64,000 bases of DNA. Origin: a virus. Both the position numbers and the translations under genes were made by a program. Shown in pieces: positions 8,099 to 16,170 of the stretch. The stretch spans positions 1 through 64,000 of IMG/VR virus record IMGVR_UViG_3300007522_000367; one strand, 5' to 3'. The notes under the pieces are model-generated. The model did no database searches. It saw only the letters and a list, made by a program, of their open reading frames with translations, and was not told where the DNA came from. The number at the start of each line of letters is the position of its first letter. Position 1 is the first letter of the stretch.

Positions 8099-8685
8099 TG
8101 ATAAAAGTAATATCACTTAATAGTGCAATAAACCCTGGAACAGTTATTCCAATGAAACAGTATAATGGTAATATTGGAAGATGGATTGAAAACGATCTTG
8201 AAGATAAAGGTTACAAAGTTAATCGAGGAAAAGGTATAGATCTTCCCGAGTATGGACTAGAAATTAAAAGCCGTTTGAGAAGTAGCACAAGCGGTCATAC
8301 AGTAGGTGCTATGCTACCTGTAGATATTATAAATACTCCTTGGGAATATAGTAATATTAGAAATAAGATTCAACGGCAATACCGTGTTGAATATGATGAA
8401 AATATACTTACTGGTGACAACGTAGTTACTGAAGCAAAAGTTTATGATTTTACATGTAACGAAATACAATCTAAACTTAAAGAAGCATGGGAGTACGGAC
8501 AATCTATGCTTAAATCTAGCAATCCAAAGAATATGCCTAAATACATTCGTTACAACAATCATTTGGGCTATTTTGAGAGGCAAACCAGTGGACAATACCA
8601 ATATCGTATTACCGAAGGAGCAATGACACATATAAAAAAACTTTCAACTAATACAAGCAACCGACTTTTTGAGTTCGGAGCGTAA
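8095..8685 (+). CDS. Putative MutH/Sau3AI-like endonuclease
   Basis: The 196-aa protein begins at ATG 8095 behind AAAAGGA. An N-terminal segment has Glu32 in GRWIENDLEDKGY, then Asp49, Glu56 and Lys58 in GIDLPEYGLEIKSR. This D-x6-E-x-K arrangement with an upstream acidic residue is how MutH and Sau3AI-type PD-(D/E)xK nucleases look. The family cuts at or near GATC or related sites. Placement directly after the DpdA gene suggests it may cut unmodified (host) DNA while phage DNA is protected. That is inference. A non-specific PD-(D/E)xK nuclease is the alternative. Confidence 0.55.
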   Translation: MMIKVISLNSAINPGTVIPMKQYNGNIGRWIENDLEDKGYKVNRGKGIDLPEYGLEIKSRLRSSTSGHTVGAMLPVDIINTPWEYSNIRNKIQRQYRVEYDENILTGDNVVTEAKVYDFTCNEIQSKLKEAWEYGQSMLKSSNPKNMPKYIRYNNHLGYFERQTSGQYQYRITEGAMTHIKKLSTNTSNRLFEFGA

Positions 8686-8686
8686 T

Positions 8687-9220
8687 ATGAAGCGTGATTA
8701 CGACACAGGCACAGCAGACAGTATTACATTCTTTACAGGTGTAGAAGTTGAAAAGACTCCTGCATTTGGAATGAAGACATTGTTTGTTACTGGTATTCAA
8801 GACTACAATGAAGTTATGAAGTACTACAAAGAAGAACAATGCGAGCATATCTTTTTTGGTGCTAATCACAGTTACAATCCTGTTGCAGCGGAAGACTTTG
8901 AAGCATGGGATAAATTAATTCAACTGTTTTTAGATGAAGGTATCTTTTGTAGTCTAGATATTCCGAGCACTATTAACTTAGAATGGTTTATGGACGGCGG
9001 GCTGATTGAGAGCAATTATTTTATTCCGCAGCTTCGTGTAGTTGTTCCTTACGTTAAACAATGGAACTACAACACAATGGTCAAGATTGACGACAAAGGG
9101 TTTCGTGCAACTAATCCGGGCGTTTGGTGCCATAGCCTGCATAATTTGATGGACCGTGATAAATTTACTGACTGGCGCGAATATGGCCTTGACAAAGTGT
9201 TAAAGTTAGCGTATAATTAA
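8687..9220 (+). CDS. Conserved phage protein of unknown function
   Basis: I chose ATG 8687 (one base after the upstream stop, GGAG about 8 nt before) over an upstream in-frame start inside the previous gene. The protein (177 aa) begins MKRDYDTGTADSITFFTG and has alternating beta/alpha pattern with HIFFGANHSYNP and FCSLDIPSTINLEWFMDGG. It resembles hypothetical proteins carried by marine T4-like phages, but I cannot assign a fold or reaction. The stop overlaps a following ATG. Confidence 0.6.
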   Translation: MKRDYDTGTADSITFFTGVEVEKTPAFGMKTLFVTGIQDYNEVMKYYKEEQCEHIFFGANHSYNPVAAEDFEAWDKLIQLFLDEGIFCSLDIPSTINLEWFMDGGLIESNYFIPQLRVVVPYVKQWNYNTMVKIDDKGFRATNPGVWCHSLHNLMDRDKFTDWREYGLDKVLKLAYN

Positions 9221-9279
9221 TGTATGAGCAAGAAAACTATCACAACTACATACTACGCAAAATAAGAGAAGAAAGAACT

Positions 9280-9678
9280 ATGACAGAACCTACTAAAAGT
9301 ATTTGGGTTACATTCCGCAAAGAAGGGGTGCATCTGTACCCTGGTGCAGACACTAATCCTAAACTAGCAACAGGCGGATGGGATGATGTATCATTCCTTG
9401 GCGTTCCGCATCGCCATATTTTCCATTTTAAAGTTCGCATCGAAGTGTTCCATAACGATCGCGATATTGAGTTTATCCAATTTAAACGTTGGATGGAACG
9501 GTTGTATGCTGAAGTAGATAGCTCTACATCTGTACTACAACTAAATCACAAGAGCTGCGAAATGATCGCAGATGACTTGTACAAAGAAATTTCTACAAAG
9601 TATCCCGGCCGATTTGTAGAGATTGATGTTGCCGAAGATGGCGAAAACGGCTGTTCAAACTTTTATCCTAAGAATTAA
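9280..9678 (+). CDS. Conserved phage protein, possibly a divergent T-fold/QueD-like protein
   Basis: ATG 9280 follows an AGAAGAAAG stretch and gives 132 aa; an ATG at 9220 with no ribosome site is the alternative. The protein has VHLYPGAD, then PHRHIFHFKVRIEVFHND, then NHKSCEMIADDLYKEI and VEIDVAEDGENG. The order (early His, His-x-His before a beta strand, then a Glu-rich C-terminal strand) loosely parallels QueD/6-pyruvoyl-tetrahydropterin synthase, which is otherwise missing from the 7-deazaguanine set here. The match is weak and no motif is exact. It may be simply a conserved hypothetical. Confidence 0.55.
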   Translation: MTEPTKSIWVTFRKEGVHLYPGADTNPKLATGGWDDVSFLGVPHRHIFHFKVRIEVFHNDRDIEFIQFKRWMERLYAEVDSSTSVLQLNHKSCEMIADDLYKEISTKYPGRFVEIDVAEDGENGCSNFYPKN

Positions 9679-9691
9679 AAAGGTAAAAACT

Positions 9692-9937
9692 ATGTCAATT
9701 GAGAATCCTGTTATCCGCAAAGTATTTGACGACTTGGATAAATTCCGTGACTACTGTCGCTTTGAAGCAAAAGTCTTTGATGAAAAAGACATGTATAGCA
9801 ACGAGTCACCAACTTGGATTGCGTACAACAAACACCAAGGTTGGCTGCGAGCAAAATCTCGTGCAGGCGCAAGCTACGATCCCAATCGTCGCACACGCCG
9901 TCCTAACCCAAGGTTTGAAAGCAATCGAGGTAACTAA
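9692..9937 (+). CDS. Conserved small phage protein
   Basis: ATG 9692 (behind AAGGT) gives 81 aa with the sequence IRKVFDDLDKFRDYCRFE and a basic, Arg/Pro-rich C-terminal tail (RRTRRPNPRFESNRGN) that could bind nucleic acid. It resembles short hypothetical proteins of marine T4-like phages. Function unknown. The stop abuts the next gene. Confidence 0.6.
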   Translation: MSIENPVIRKVFDDLDKFRDYCRFEAKVFDEKDMYSNESPTWIAYNKHQGWLRAKSRAGASYDPNRRTRRPNPRFESNRGN

Positions 9938-11035
9938 ATGACAATCTTCATAGTAGACATTGAAGCAGTAGATACCCGCTACACTAAACAGTGGAAAGAG
10001 TATTTGCCTAAGCAAATGCGGCATGCTACTAATGAAGATGTTAAAGTTATTAGCGGCGGAAATACTCCTCAGGCAACTACGCCTGGGGCGTTTCTTAATT
10101 TTGGTGGTACTAATGTTTATAAGAGTAAGCAATTAGAAATCATTGGTGAAATGTTTTGCAAAGGTGAGGTAAAGAATGGAGACTATTTTCTATATACGGA
10201 TGCTTGGAACCCAACTGTTATCCAGCTTCGTTACATGGCTGAGCTCTTGGGCGTTGATATCAGAATCGGTGGCTTATGGCATGCTGGTAGTTATGATCCT
10301 CATGATTTTCTTGGTAGGCTAATTGGCAATAAGCCCTGGGTAAGACATGCTGAGAAGAGTATGTATCATGTGTACGACAATAACTTCTTTGCTACAGAGT
10401 TCCATGTTCGGATGTTCTTTGATGAATTACTGCATGGCGGCATGATGGTAGAGAATCCTTGGTACGACGATGACTGGGAAGAAATCTACGACAGTGGTAA
10501 AATTGTTCGTGTAGGATGGCCTATGGAGTATCTTAAAGATAGCTTAACACAATATAAAGGTATGGAGAAGCGAGACTTGATCTTGTTTCCACATCGTGTT
10601 GCTCCTGAGAAGCAAGTTGATATTTTTAGAGACTTGGCACAGCTCCTGCCACAATATGAGTTTGTTGTTTGTCAAGAGCAACAGCTTACAAAGAATGAAT
10701 ATCATAACTTGCTAGGGGAAGCTAAACTTGTGTTTAGTGCTAACCTACAAGAAACACTAGGTATTAGTTGGTATGAAGGTGCATTAGTAAATGCTATTCC
10801 TATGGTGCCGAATAGACTAAGCTACAGTGAAATGGCTGTTCCAGAGTTCTTATACCCAAGCGAATGGACTGAAGACTATGACGCTTACTTGTATCACAAA
10901 GACAAAGTAATTGCACGTATTGTAGAGTACATGGAAAATTACGATGACTTTGCAGTTAGTCTAGCTAAACAAGTTACTAAACTAAACAAAGAATTTTTTA
11001 GTGGAGCAGCATTGTATGACACAATTAAAGGATAA
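9938..11035 (+). CDS. GT-B glycosyltransferase (GT4/GT1-like)
   Basis: The 365-aa protein has an N-terminal Rossmann-like half and a C-terminal half with LILFPHRVAPEKQVDIF, the usual start of the second GT-B domain. AKLVFSANLQETLGISWYEGALVNAIPMVPN follows in outline, where the Glu of the E-x7-E-type region contacts the nucleotide sugar. It probably transfers a sugar from a nucleotide-sugar donor. The neighbouring 7-deazaguanine genes make a modified DNA base a possible acceptor; host surface glycans are the alternative. The upstream sugar-nucleotide block could supply the donor. Confidence 0.78.
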   Translation: MTIFIVDIEAVDTRYTKQWKEYLPKQMRHATNEDVKVISGGNTPQATTPGAFLNFGGTNVYKSKQLEIIGEMFCKGEVKNGDYFLYTDAWNPTVIQLRYMAELLGVDIRIGGLWHAGSYDPHDFLGRLIGNKPWVRHAEKSMYHVYDNNFFATEFHVRMFFDELLHGGMMVENPWYDDDWEEIYDSGKIVRVGWPMEYLKDSLTQYKGMEKRDLILFPHRVAPEKQVDIFRDLAQLLPQYEFVVCQEQQLTKNEYHNLLGEAKLVFSANLQETLGISWYEGALVNAIPMVPNRLSYSEMAVPEFLYPSEWTEDYDAYLYHKDKVIARIVEYMENYDDFAVSLAKQVTKLNKEFFSGAALYDTIKG

Positions 11036-11480
11036 TATATCTATTGGCACAATCTTTCTTAAACTGCTAGAACGTGTAGATCGCAAGCGTGTGATTATGG
11101 ACCGTTACCACAACGAGCCGTACTTAACACGCTATTATCTTTTCTTAAAAGAGCGTACATGGTTTCCGTTTAATGTCTTTTTACATAACTTTCATAAAGG
11201 AGATTTAGATGACTTACATGATCATCCTTGGCCTTACTTTACTTTTATTCTTAGCGGCGGGTATTGGGAACATACTCCAGCAGGTAAATTGTGGAGACGA
11301 CCGGGGCATTTTAGGTTTAGCAGTCCTAAGTCTCTTCATAGCATTGAACTTGAGCCTGGTATTGAGCCTTGGACTTTGTTTGTACCTGGTCCTAAACTAA
11401 GAGAATGGGGCTTTGTCAAAGACGGTGCTTGGGTACAACATGAACAATACTTGAAGGAAAAATATGAGCTCGAACACTAA
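11016..11480 (+). CDS. Cupin-fold protein
   Basis: ATG 11016 (GGAG about 10 nt before) is preferred to an in-frame GTG at 11001. It gives 154 aa. The core HDHPWPYFTFILSGGYWEH is a cupin motif 1 with His ligands, and SPKSLHSIEL fits motif 2. Metal binding is likely. Cupins next to glycosyltransferases often isomerise or epimerise sugars, but this one is not diagnostic. It overlaps the glycosyltransferase gene by 20 nt. Confidence 0.7.
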   Translation: MTQLKDNISIGTIFLKLLERVDRKRVIMDRYHNEPYLTRYYLFLKERTWFPFNVFLHNFHKGDLDDLHDHPWPYFTFILSGGYWEHTPAGKLWRRPGHFRFSSPKSLHSIELEPGIEPWTLFVPGPKLREWGFVKDGAWVQHEQYLKEKYELEH

Positions 11481-11847
11481 TTCCAGTTCTAACACCATTG
11501 GACTCTTGTCCGGATCAGCAGCACAAAAAATGTCTGCTCTGAGCGGGTATATTAGTTGTACTGATACTGGTGTGTTAACCGGAACGTATAGTAGTGCTAG
11601 TGCTATTACTGGTAATCTGACTATAAGAGACTCGTTAGATCCTAATACGATGCAGATTGATATTCCTCTTGTTGTTCAAGGCAGAGATGTTATGAAAGAA
11701 CTTGACGAACTGCGTGACTCTGTGTTATTATTAAAGCGACACGTAGATATGGAAGCAAAGTATCCTAAGCTAAAAGAACTAAAAGATGCGTATGAGTCGC
11801 AACTTGCAAAGTATAAAACATTTGATGCAATTAAGGAATCTAAATGA
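11464..11847 (+). CDS. Conserved phage protein with C-terminal coiled coil
   Basis: The 127-aa protein has a Ser/Thr/Gly-rich N-terminal half (SSNTNSSSNTIGLLSGSA) followed by a beta segment (IDIPLVVQGRDVMKELDEL) and a long charged helix to the end. This arrangement resembles small T4-like marine phage proteins of unknown function, possibly virion associated. It overlaps both neighbours in an ATGA-type array. Confidence 0.55.
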   Translation: MSSNTNSSSNTIGLLSGSAAQKMSALSGYISCTDTGVLTGTYSSASAITGNLTIRDSLDPNTMQIDIPLVVQGRDVMKELDELRDSVLLLKRHVDMEAKYPKLKELKDAYESQLAKYKTFDAIKESK

Positions 11848-12143
11848 GATGGTTTAAAAAACTAGTAGCTAGCTGGGCAAGGCAAGGTAGCGATTATGAA
11901 GAAGAAAAATGCACAGTTGGTCGTGACACGGTAACATGTTCGCGTGATACTAAAGCAACTGTGTGCGATGCTGACCCTATACTAAACTTTAGAGTGTTTA
12001 GTGCAATAGGCGGACGTGTGGTAGAGTTTCGAACATATGATCGGGTAAAAGATCGTACTAATACAACTACTTACATTATTCACAAGGACGATGATTTTGG
12101 TGATAAGATTGCTAAAATTGCAACACTGGAGAGCATGAAATGA
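11844..12143 (+). CDS. Conserved small phage protein
   Basis: The 99-aa protein has an amphipathic N-terminal helix (MRWFKKLVASWAR), three Cys (KCTVGRDTVTCSRDTKATVC) and a beta-rich remainder. No family is recognised. It starts at an ATGA overlap behind AAGGA and ends in an ATGA overlap with the phosphoribosyltransferase gene. Confidence 0.55.
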   Translation: MRWFKKLVASWARQGSDYEEEKCTVGRDTVTCSRDTKATVCDADPILNFRVFSAIGGRVVEFRTYDRVKDRTNTTTYIIHKDDDFGDKIAKIATLESMK

Positions 12144-12697
12144 TTAAGAAACATTATTACAGTTGGCAAGACATTGAAAAGATGTGCGTACAGATTGTTA
12201 CTAGCATGTATGCAGACAACTGGCGTCCTGATTATATTGTAGGAATTACTCGTGGCGGCAATATTCCTGCTACTATCATTAGTAACATGCTTAAAGTTCG
12301 CTGCGAAGCACTTAAAGTTAGTTTGCGCGATAGTGAATGCGGACCTGAGAGTAATCTTTGGATGAGCGAGGAAGCGTTTGGATATAATAATGCTGAAGAA
12401 ACTGGCATTACTGGTGCAAGATGGGACCTGTCACTGCGTAAGAATATTCTTATTGTAGATGATATCAACAATAGCGGTGCTACATTCAATTGGATTAAAG
12501 AAGATTGGCAGAGCAGTTGTTTGCCCGATGAAGAAACTTGGAATACAGTTTGGCATAAGAATGTTCGCTTTGCTACACTTACAGATAATCTAGCAAGTGG
12601 GTTTAACGGCACCGTAGATTATACTTGTCACGAAATTAACAAAGCAGAAGATGACGTTTGGTTAGTTTATCCTTGGGAAACTGTTAATGAATACTAA
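12140..12697 (+). CDS. Phosphoribosyltransferase (type I, xanthine/guanine-like)
   Basis: The 185-aa protein carries the PRPP-binding loop KNILIVDDINNSGAT (about residues 101-115), with the two acidic residues followed by a Gly-rich turn. An N-terminal DYIVGITRGGNIPA matches the flexible-loop region of Gpt/Hpt-type enzymes. It would convert a base plus PRPP to a nucleotide. Beside FolE, QueE and DpdA, the base could be guanine salvage feeding GTP to FolE, or a deazapurine. The substrate is not readable here. Confidence 0.82.
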   Translation: MIKKHYYSWQDIEKMCVQIVTSMYADNWRPDYIVGITRGGNIPATIISNMLKVRCEALKVSLRDSECGPESNLWMSEEAFGYNNAEETGITGARWDLSLRKNILIVDDINNSGATFNWIKEDWQSSCLPDEETWNTVWHKNVRFATLTDNLASGFNGTVDYTCHEINKAEDDVWLVYPWETVNEY

Positions 12698-13043
12698 ACC
12701 TTGGACTGAAGTATTAGTAGATACAAAAGACTTTACAGTATATAAGGACGACTTTCCGGTAACAGAAGGTCACGTTCTTTTTGTTCCTAAAGTAGAAGAT
12801 TGGCAACATCTTGTAAAATGCTGGGAAGCAGCATACAAGTGGGGATACGATTGGACAGAACGTGGATACTGTGAAGCGTTTAACATAGGACAGAATGTAG
12901 GCGAAGCAGCAGGACAAACTGTAGAATATGCTCATGTACATTTGATTCCACGACGCAAAGAGGACATGGCGGATCCTCGAGGTGGCGTAAGGCACGTAAT
13001 TCCTGAAAAAGGAAATTATAAGAAACTACTTGACAAAGCCTAA
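12687..13043 (+). CDS. HIT-family nucleotide hydrolase
   Basis: The 118-aa protein has the usual HIT length and the catalytic motif YAHVHLIPRR near residues 91-100 (His-x-His-x-x-P form, with the His triad partly altered compared with H-x-H-x-H). The segment VLFVPKVEDWQHL matches the family's N-terminal strand. It may cleave dinucleoside polyphosphates or nucleotidyl-amides. It overlaps the phosphoribosyltransferase stop by 11 nt. Confidence 0.8.
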   Translation: MNTKPWTEVLVDTKDFTVYKDDFPVTEGHVLFVPKVEDWQHLVKCWEAAYKWGYDWTERGYCEAFNIGQNVGEAAGQTVEYAHVHLIPRRKEDMADPRGGVRHVIPEKGNYKKLLDKA

Positions 13044-13058
13044 ATAACAGTGTATACT
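13030..13058 (+). promoter_or_regulatory. Sigma-70 type early promoter for folE
   Basis: TTGACA at 13030-13035 and TATACT at 13053-13058 are spaced by 17 nt. The -35 box lies in the last codons of the HIT gene. The folE ATG at 13102 follows with CGGAGAAATA as ribosome site. Confidence 0.8.
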
Positions 13059-13101
13059 TAATAGTATATAAGACATCCACGTCAATAACTCGGAGAAATA
13101 A

Positions 13102-13794
13102 ATGACAGAAAAAAACTTATCTCAAGTGCTTCGTGAGAAGATGCACTCAGAAAATAAACGCTTTTGGGCAGGCGATAACATCAGCGAATATATTTCCAAT
13201 GATACAAAAGACATCCTTATCAACGAAGCTGCACAAGCATTTGAAAGTGTACTTGACACACTGCTAATTGATCGTGAAAATGATCCTAACAGCAAAGGTA
13301 CTGCAAAGCGCCTTGCTAAAATGTACTACAATGAGATTATGAGCGGACGTTATGATCCTATGCCTAGTGCAACGGCGTTCCCAAATGACAGCAAGGATAG
13401 ATATGAAGGCATGTTGGTTGTTCGCAGTGAGTTGCGTAGCATGTGCAGTCATCATCACCAGCCCGTTAGTGGCATTGCTTATATTGGCATTATTGCTTCT
13501 CAAAAGTTAATTGGTCTCAGCAAATATACTCGTATTGCACAGTGGTGTGCTAGACGTGGTACATTACAAGAAGAACTGTGTAATGACATCGCACGTGAGA
13601 TTAAAGCTGCTACAGGTACTAGTAACTTAGGAGTGTATATTCAAGCAACACACGGATGCTGTGAGAATCGCGGCATCATGGCAAATAGTAGTCTTACACA
13701 AACTACTGTACTTGAAGGTAGCTTTAAACACGATGCTGGTACAAAGAAAGAATTCTTTGACAATATTAAACTGCAACAGGAGTTTGCACGATGA
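13102..13794 (+). CDS. folE: GTP cyclohydrolase I
   Basis: The 230-aa protein contains the zinc and catalytic signature MCSHHHQPVSG (Cys-x2-His), GLSKYTRIAQWCARR, and the second zinc Cys region ATHGCCENRG, with the terminal G-x-F motif. It converts GTP to 7,8-dihydroneopterin triphosphate, the first step of both folate and 7-deazaguanine synthesis. The QueE gene directly after it (ATGA overlap) assigns it to the deazaguanine route. It has its own early promoter. Confidence 0.95.
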   Translation: MTEKNLSQVLREKMHSENKRFWAGDNISEYISNDTKDILINEAAQAFESVLDTLLIDRENDPNSKGTAKRLAKMYYNEIMSGRYDPMPSATAFPNDSKDRYEGMLVVRSELRSMCSHHHQPVSGIAYIGIIASQKLIGLSKYTRIAQWCARRGTLQEELCNDIAREIKAATGTSNLGVYIQATHGCCENRGIMANSSLTQTTVLEGSFKHDAGTKKEFFDNIKLQQEFAR

Positions 13795-14663
13795 AATTGA
13801 GATATAGCGAAGCCTTTTACAGTATACAAGGCGAAGGTGCATATGTAGGTGTACCTAGTGTATTCCTACGTACATATGGTTGCAACTTCCGTTGTCAAAA
13901 CTTTGGACTTCCTCGTGGTACTCCTAAAGCTAAATATAATCCAGAAGTTAAAAAACTTATTGACTCCGGTGTGCATCTAACTGCAAAAGTATTTGAAGAC
14001 TTGCCGCTGGTGTTTACTGGCTGCGACACTTACGCAAGTATCTATCCTGAGTTCAAACATCTTGTAATGGACAAGACTATCGACGAAGTTGTAGAACATA
14101 TACTGTCGCTTACTCCAGAAGGTAAGTGGACTATGGATAATGGACAGGATGTCCATTTGATTCTCACTGGCGGTGAACCGCTACTTGCTTGGCAGCGTTT
14201 GTATATTGAGTTGTTTGAGCATCCTAGAATGAAGGACTTAAAGAATGTTACATTTGAAACAAACACTACACAATTTTTACACACGGAGTTTGCCGATTAC
14301 CTTAAGAATCAGGCAAGATTTAAAACAACGTTTAGTTGTTCGCCCAAGCTCTCCGTATCTGGTGAATCTTGGACAGACGCTATTAAGCCTGCTGTTGCTG
14401 CCAATTACCGCTCTATACTTAATGCTGACATGTATTTTAAATTTGTTGTTGCTGACAGCGTTGACGTTGAAGAAGTTGATCGAGCTGTCGAGGCTTACAG
14501 AAAAATTGGGATCAATGTTCCGGTATATCTTATGCCGATGGGCGGTCGTACAGAAGGTTATAACCTTACCGTACAAGAAGTTGCAAAACTTGCTATGGCA
14601 AAAGGATACCGATTCACTCCGAGACTCCACATTAGCTTATTCGGAAATGCCTGGGGGACTTGA
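13791..14663 (+). CDS. queE: 7-carboxy-7-deazaguanine synthase (radical SAM), variant cluster motif
   Basis: The 290-aa protein opens with the QueE signature FYSIQGEGAYVGVPSVFLRTYG and a Cys31-NFR-Cys35 pair. The canonical third cluster Cys (CX3CX2C) is Phe38 here. The nearest candidate ligand is Cys78 in FTGCDTY, after a 42-residue insertion. LILTGGEPLL (SAM-binding GGE) and FSCSPKLSVSG, FKFVVAD are normal for QueE. It converts 6-carboxytetrahydropterin to CDG. It is ATGA-coupled to folE. The altered motif is a lineage feature I think is shared by marine phage QueE, not decay, because the rest is intact. Confidence 0.9.
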   Translation: MKLRYSEAFYSIQGEGAYVGVPSVFLRTYGCNFRCQNFGLPRGTPKAKYNPEVKKLIDSGVHLTAKVFEDLPLVFTGCDTYASIYPEFKHLVMDKTIDEVVEHILSLTPEGKWTMDNGQDVHLILTGGEPLLAWQRLYIELFEHPRMKDLKNVTFETNTTQFLHTEFADYLKNQARFKTTFSCSPKLSVSGESWTDAIKPAVAANYRSILNADMYFKFVVADSVDVEEVDRAVEAYRKIGINVPVYLMPMGGRTEGYNLTVQEVAKLAMAKGYRFTPRLHISLFGNAWGT

Positions 14664-14739
14664 TGACGATGCGCTTAACGCCCTTAGGCAGGGCGTACAC
14701 AAAGATGAACAAATCGATAAACTAAGGAAACACATATGA
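14647..14739 (+). CDS. Small hypothetical protein, 30 aa
   Basis: A 30-codon ORF (starting MPGGLDDDALNALRQG, ending LRKHI) overlaps the QueE 3' end by 17 nt and ends in an ATGA overlap with the next gene. It fills the gap between the two genes, and its charged, soluble composition looks coding. No ribosome site is strong and no family is recognised. Confidence 0.45.
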   Translation: MPGGLDDDALNALRQGVHKDEQIDKLRKHI

Positions 14740-15125
14740 AATGGCTCAATAAGCTACTAGGCAGAGAAGAAAAAGTACAACAAGAAATGCCTGTAGAATC
14801 TACTAATGAATATTTACGCAGAGCAATTCTTGCTAAAGAAAAAGAAGCTGCTACTGCTAAAGGCGAAGCATGGGTTGCTGTGTTAGATACACAAATTAAT
14901 CCAAAGAATATTAAGAACGGTTTCTTTGAGCTTGATTGGAATAATCAGTTTATTGAAGAACTACTTGATGCTGGTTATAGCGGTGAGTCAAACGAACAGA
15001 TTGTAGATGGATGGTTTCGAACTATTGCTATGCAAGTGTTAGGCGAAGAAGGTCTTAACACAGCGCGAGAAATGGGGTACATTAACGTAGTGCCTATTAA
15101 TAAAAGCAAAAGCGAAGTATCATGA
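14736..15125 (+). CDS. Conserved phage protein of unknown function
   Basis: The 129-aa protein has an N-terminal charged helix and a distinctive C-terminal half (AWVAVLDTQINPKNIKNG, FFELDWNNQFIEELLDAGY, IVDGWFRTIAMQVL) of a type common in marine T4-like phages. It follows CTAAGGAAA. No catalytic motif is apparent. Confidence 0.6.
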   Translation: MKWLNKLLGREEKVQQEMPVESTNEYLRRAILAKEKEAATAKGEAWVAVLDTQINPKNIKNGFFELDWNNQFIEELLDAGYSGESNEQIVDGWFRTIAMQVLGEEGLNTAREMGYINVVPINKSKSEVS

Positions 15126-15154
15126 TTGACATTCTATCAATCATATGCTATAAT
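15126..15154 (+). promoter_or_regulatory. Sigma-70 type early promoter for the RNase H gene
   Basis: TTGACA at 15126-15131 and TATAAT at 15149-15154 are both perfect and spaced by 17 nt. The RNase H ATG at 15181 follows with CTAAAGG. Confidence 0.87.
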
Positions 15155-15180
15155 GATAACACTAAAGGCACATATATAAT

Positions 15181-16170
15181 ATGAGTACATACATTCTGGT
15201 AGACACAGCAAATACGTTCTTTAGAGCTCGTCACGTAGTACGCGGCGATATCGACACAAAGGTAGGCATGGCACTACACATTACGCTAAACAGTGTAAAG
15301 AAAGCATGGACTGACTTTAAAGCAGATCACGTTGTGTTCTGTTTAGAAGGTCGTAGCTGGCGCAAGGACTTTTACGAGCCCTACAAGCGCAACAGGCAAG
15401 TTGCCCGCGGCAAACTATCTGTAACAGAAGCAGAAGAAGATACTGCATTCTGGGGTATCTTTGACGAGTTTAAAAACTTCGTTACTGAAAAGACTAATTG
15501 TACTGTTATGCAACACAAGCAACTAGAAGCAGATGATCTTATTGCAGGTTGGGTACAAATGCACCCGAATGACACTCATATTATTATTAGTACAGATGGC
15601 GACTTTGCACAACTTATTGCACCTAATGTACAGCAGTACAACGGTGTGAGTAATACAATTATTACACACAAAGGATACTTTGACGATAAGAAGCGTGAGC
15701 CTATTATTGACAAGAAGACCAAAGAAGTAAAACCTGCTCCTAATCCTAAGTGGCAAATTTTTGAAAAGTGTATGCGTGGCGACACTAATGATAATGTGTT
15801 TAGTGCATATCCCGGTGTGCGTACAAAAGGCACTAAGAACAAAGTTGGCCTTACAGAAGCGTTTGAAGATAAAGTTACAAAAGGCTTTAACTGGAATAAC
15901 ATGATGCTACAGCGTTGGACTGATCATGAAGGTGTCGAACATCGTGTGCTAGATGATTATCAGCGTAATGTAGTACTGTGTGACTTAACTGCACAACCCG
16001 AACACATTAAAGAACTAATTACTACTACAATTAAAGAGCATGCTGTGCCTAAGACAGTAGATCAAGTAGGCATGCGTCTTATGAAATTCTGTGCTAAGTG
16101 GGATATGCAACGTATTGCAGATCAAGCTACTTATTATGCAGAGCCATTAAATGCGAGGTATCCGGTATGA
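15181..16170 (+). CDS. rnh: T4 RNase H-like 5'-3' exonuclease (FEN family)
   Basis: The 329-aa protein has the N-terminal metal site VDTANTFFRARHVVRGD. The second acidic cluster is KQLEADDLIAGWV, about residues 115-127, with STDGDFAQLI after it. HVVFCLEGRSWRKDFYEPYKRNR is the helical-arch region typical of phage flap nucleases. It removes RNA primers of Okazaki fragments. Length is close to T4 Rnh (305 aa). It has its own early promoter. Strong assignment. Confidence 0.9.
   Translation: MSTYILVDTANTFFRARHVVRGDIDTKVGMALHITLNSVKKAWTDFKADHVVFCLEGRSWRKDFYEPYKRNRQVARGKLSVTEAEEDTAFWGIFDEFKNFVTEKTNCTVMQHKQLEADDLIAGWVQMHPNDTHIIISTDGDFAQLIAPNVQQYNGVSNTIITHKGYFDDKKREPIIDKKTKEVKPAPNPKWQIFEKCMRGDTNDNVFSAYPGVRTKGTKNKVGLTEAFEDKVTKGFNWNNMMLQRWTDHEGVEHRVLDDYQRNVVLCDLTAQPEHIKELITTTIKEHAVPKTVDQVGMRLMKFCAKWDMQRIADQATYYAEPLNARYPV

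Noticed and set aside
12232-12612. A 126-codon minus-strand ORF opposite the phosphoribosyltransferase gene
   Set aside because: The plus-strand gene has clear PRPP motifs; the antisense frame is an incidental open frame.
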